Source: Profundicola sp051011115
Lineage (GTDB): Bacteria; Bacteroidota; Bacteroidia; Flavobacteriales; Weeksellaceae
DNA length: 7,512 nucleotides
Reading direction: 5' to 3'
Assembly: GCA_051011115.1 (NCBI GenBank)
Contig: JBPCUN010000024.1
Location: 1 to 7,512 of the forward strand
Each line of letters starts with the position of its first letter. Positions within the stretch are counted from its first letter, which is position 1. This document shows, one piece after another, positions 6,465 through 7,512 of this stretch. Below the pieces are notes generated by a model. That model saw only the letters and a list, made by a program, of their open reading frames with translations, did no database searches and was not told where the DNA came from. A program made the translations under genes and the position numbers.

Positions 6465-7154
6465 TTAAACACTTTTAGGATCAACTTGAACTGAAGGACT
6501 CATACTGCTAGAAAGATATATACTTCTCATATATGTACCTTTAGATGCAGTAGGCTTCATTTTTTGAAGTGTTGTAATCAATTCTTTAGCGTTCTCTTCG
6601 ATCTTCTTAGCATCAAAAGAAACCTTACCTACGATTGCATGTACAATACCTGTCTTGTCAACTCGGAAATCTATCTTTCCAGCTTTCACATCAGAGACAG
6701 CTTTACCTATATCCATAGTTACTGTACCAGCCTTTGGATTTGGCATTAAACCTCTTGGACCTAAAACACGTCCTAATGGCCCTAGCTTACCCATAACAGC
6801 AGGCATCGTTACAATCACGTCAACATCTGTCCAACCACCTTTGATTTTCTCTAAATACTCATCTAATCCTACAAAGTCTGCTCCCGCATCTTTTGCTTCT
6901 TGTTCTTTATCTGGAGTTACTAATGCTAAAACCTTAACATCTTTACCAGTACCATGCGGTAATGATACAACACCTCTTACCATTTGATTTGCCTTCTTAG
7001 GATCAACCCCTAAACGAACGGCGATATCTATAGTCGCATCAAATTTTGCGGTATTTATATCTTTAATCAAGGAAGATGCTTCTTCTAAAGTATAAACCTT
7101 AGTTTTATCATATTTAGCCGCAACCTCTTTTTGTTTTTTTGTCAATTTTGCCAT
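6465..7154 (-). CDS. rplA: 50S ribosomal protein L1
   Basis: L1 forms the mobile L1 stalk near the E site, helps release deacylated tRNA and binds 23S rRNA. In several bacteria it also represses translation of its own rplK-rplA mRNA. The 229 residues match the family length. Domain I is built from both ends; the C-terminal half includes KTGIVHAIVGKVSF at 167-180 and KPTASKGTYMRS at 200-211. Domain II, about 68-160, holds the L1 signature region GKLGPLGRVLGPRGLMPNPK at 122-141. The start ATG is 11 bases after the rplK stop, which suggests translational coupling. The upstream bases are A-rich (AAAATA before ATG). No repressor-binding structure could be recognised in the short gap; an L1 operator, if present, may lie before rplK outside the window. 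Confidence 0.99.
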   Translation of the reverse strand: MAKLTKKQKEVAAKYDKTKVYTLEEASSLIKDINTAKFDATIDIAVRLGVDPKKANQMVRGVVSLPHGTGKDVKVLALVTPDKEQEAKDAGADFVGLDEYLEKIKGGWTDVDVIVTMPAVMGKLGPLGRVLGPRGLMPNPKAGTVTMDIGKAVSDVKAGKIDFRVDKTGIVHAIVGKVSFDAKKIEENAKELITTLQKMKPTASKGTYMRSIYLSSSMSPSVQVDPKSV

Positions 7155-7165
7155 TATTTTAAGTT

Positions 7166-7512
7166 TTATTCCGGTTTTGTACCTCCTTTAACGGTTATTC
7201 CCATTGAACGAGCTGTACCGGCAACTAATTTCATTGCAGATTCAACAGTAAAACAATTCAAATCAGGCATTTTATCTTCTGCGATAGTCCTTACTTGATC
7301 CCATGTTACTGATCCCACTTTCACACGGTTTGGTTCACCAGACCCACCTTTTAATTTTGCAGCTTCAATTAATTGAACCGCAGCAGGAGGTGTCTTAATC
7401 ACAAAATCAAATGATTTGTCCTCATAAACTGTAATTACAACAGGTAATACCTGTCCCATCTTGTCTTGAGTACGACCATTGAATTGTTTTGTGAACTCCA
7501 TGATATTTACAC
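7166..7512 (-). CDS. rplK: 50S ribosomal protein L11 (C-terminal 114 residues; 5' end past the right edge)
   Basis: L11 binds the 23S rRNA GTPase-associated centre and is part of the thiostrepton-binding site. The visible part begins with two bases of a codon, then VNIMEFTKQFNGRTQDK. L11 proteins normally run about 140 to 147 residues and carry GVNIMEF near residue 33-38, so the ATG at 7501-7499 is an internal methionine, not the start. The frame stays open through V-N-I to the edge. Visible features are the end of the N-terminal domain, the linker around KTPPAAVQ, and the C-terminal rRNA-binding domain with TWDQVRTIAEDKMPDLNC and the signature region AGTARSMGITV. The gene ends 11 bases before rplA. 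The conserved N-terminal proline helix lies outside the window. Confidence 0.97.
   Translation of the reverse strand, partial: VNIMEFTKQFNGRTQDKMGQVLPVVITVYEDKSFDFVIKTPPAAVQLIEAAKLKGGSGEPNRVKVGSVTWDQVRTIAEDKMPDLNCFTVESAMKLVAGTARSMGITVKGGTKPE

Noticed and set aside
6564..6987. Two overlapping plus-strand open frames opposite rplA
   Set aside because: They overlap each other in different frames and are antisense to conserved L1; neither resembles a known protein.

Overview
The window carries one co-directional block of translation and transcription genes, all read from the minus strand. In transcription order it is rplK (ribosomal protein L11, cut by the right edge), rplA (L1), rplJ (L10), rplL (L7/L12), rpoB (RNA polymerase beta) and rpoC (beta', cut by the left edge). 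Nothing convincing is encoded on the plus strand. I see no tRNA, rRNA, mobile element, CRISPR array or phage gene, and no stretch over 300 bases without a gene.

The organism is most likely a member of Bacteroidota, probably Flavobacteriia or a near relative. The DNA is AT-rich and the beta and beta' sequences read like that phylum's. No start codon in the window has a usable Shine-Dalgarno sequence, and all five visible starts have A at -3, which fits the phylum's initiation style. The order rplK-rplA-rplJ-rplL-rpoB-rpoC is the usual bacterial one. Placement below class is not supported by reading alone.

Layout from right to left: rplK (7512-7166, partial), an 11-base gap, rplA (7154-6465), an 18-base gap, rplJ (6446-5922), a 41-base gap, rplL (5880-5506), a 155-base gap rich in dyad symmetry, rpoB (5350-1514), a 41-base gap, and rpoC (1472-1, partial, ending ten codons after the catalytic NADFDGD motif). 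L11 builds the GTPase-associated centre, L10 and L7/L12 form the stalk that recruits translation factors, and L1 forms the other stalk. Beta and beta' form the polymerase core. One transcript can therefore tie ribosome output to polymerase output.

The protein-coding content is ordinary conserved core, and I found no new system. The parts worth a second look are non-coding. A long hairpin followed by interrupted U-runs lies 20 bases after the rplL stop, where enterobacteria have an rplL-rpoB attenuator. Two further dyads lie between it and rpoB. A G+C-rich hairpin with a U6 run is wrapped around the rpoB stop codon. The 18-base rplA-rplJ gap leaves no room for the usual L10 autoregulatory leader.
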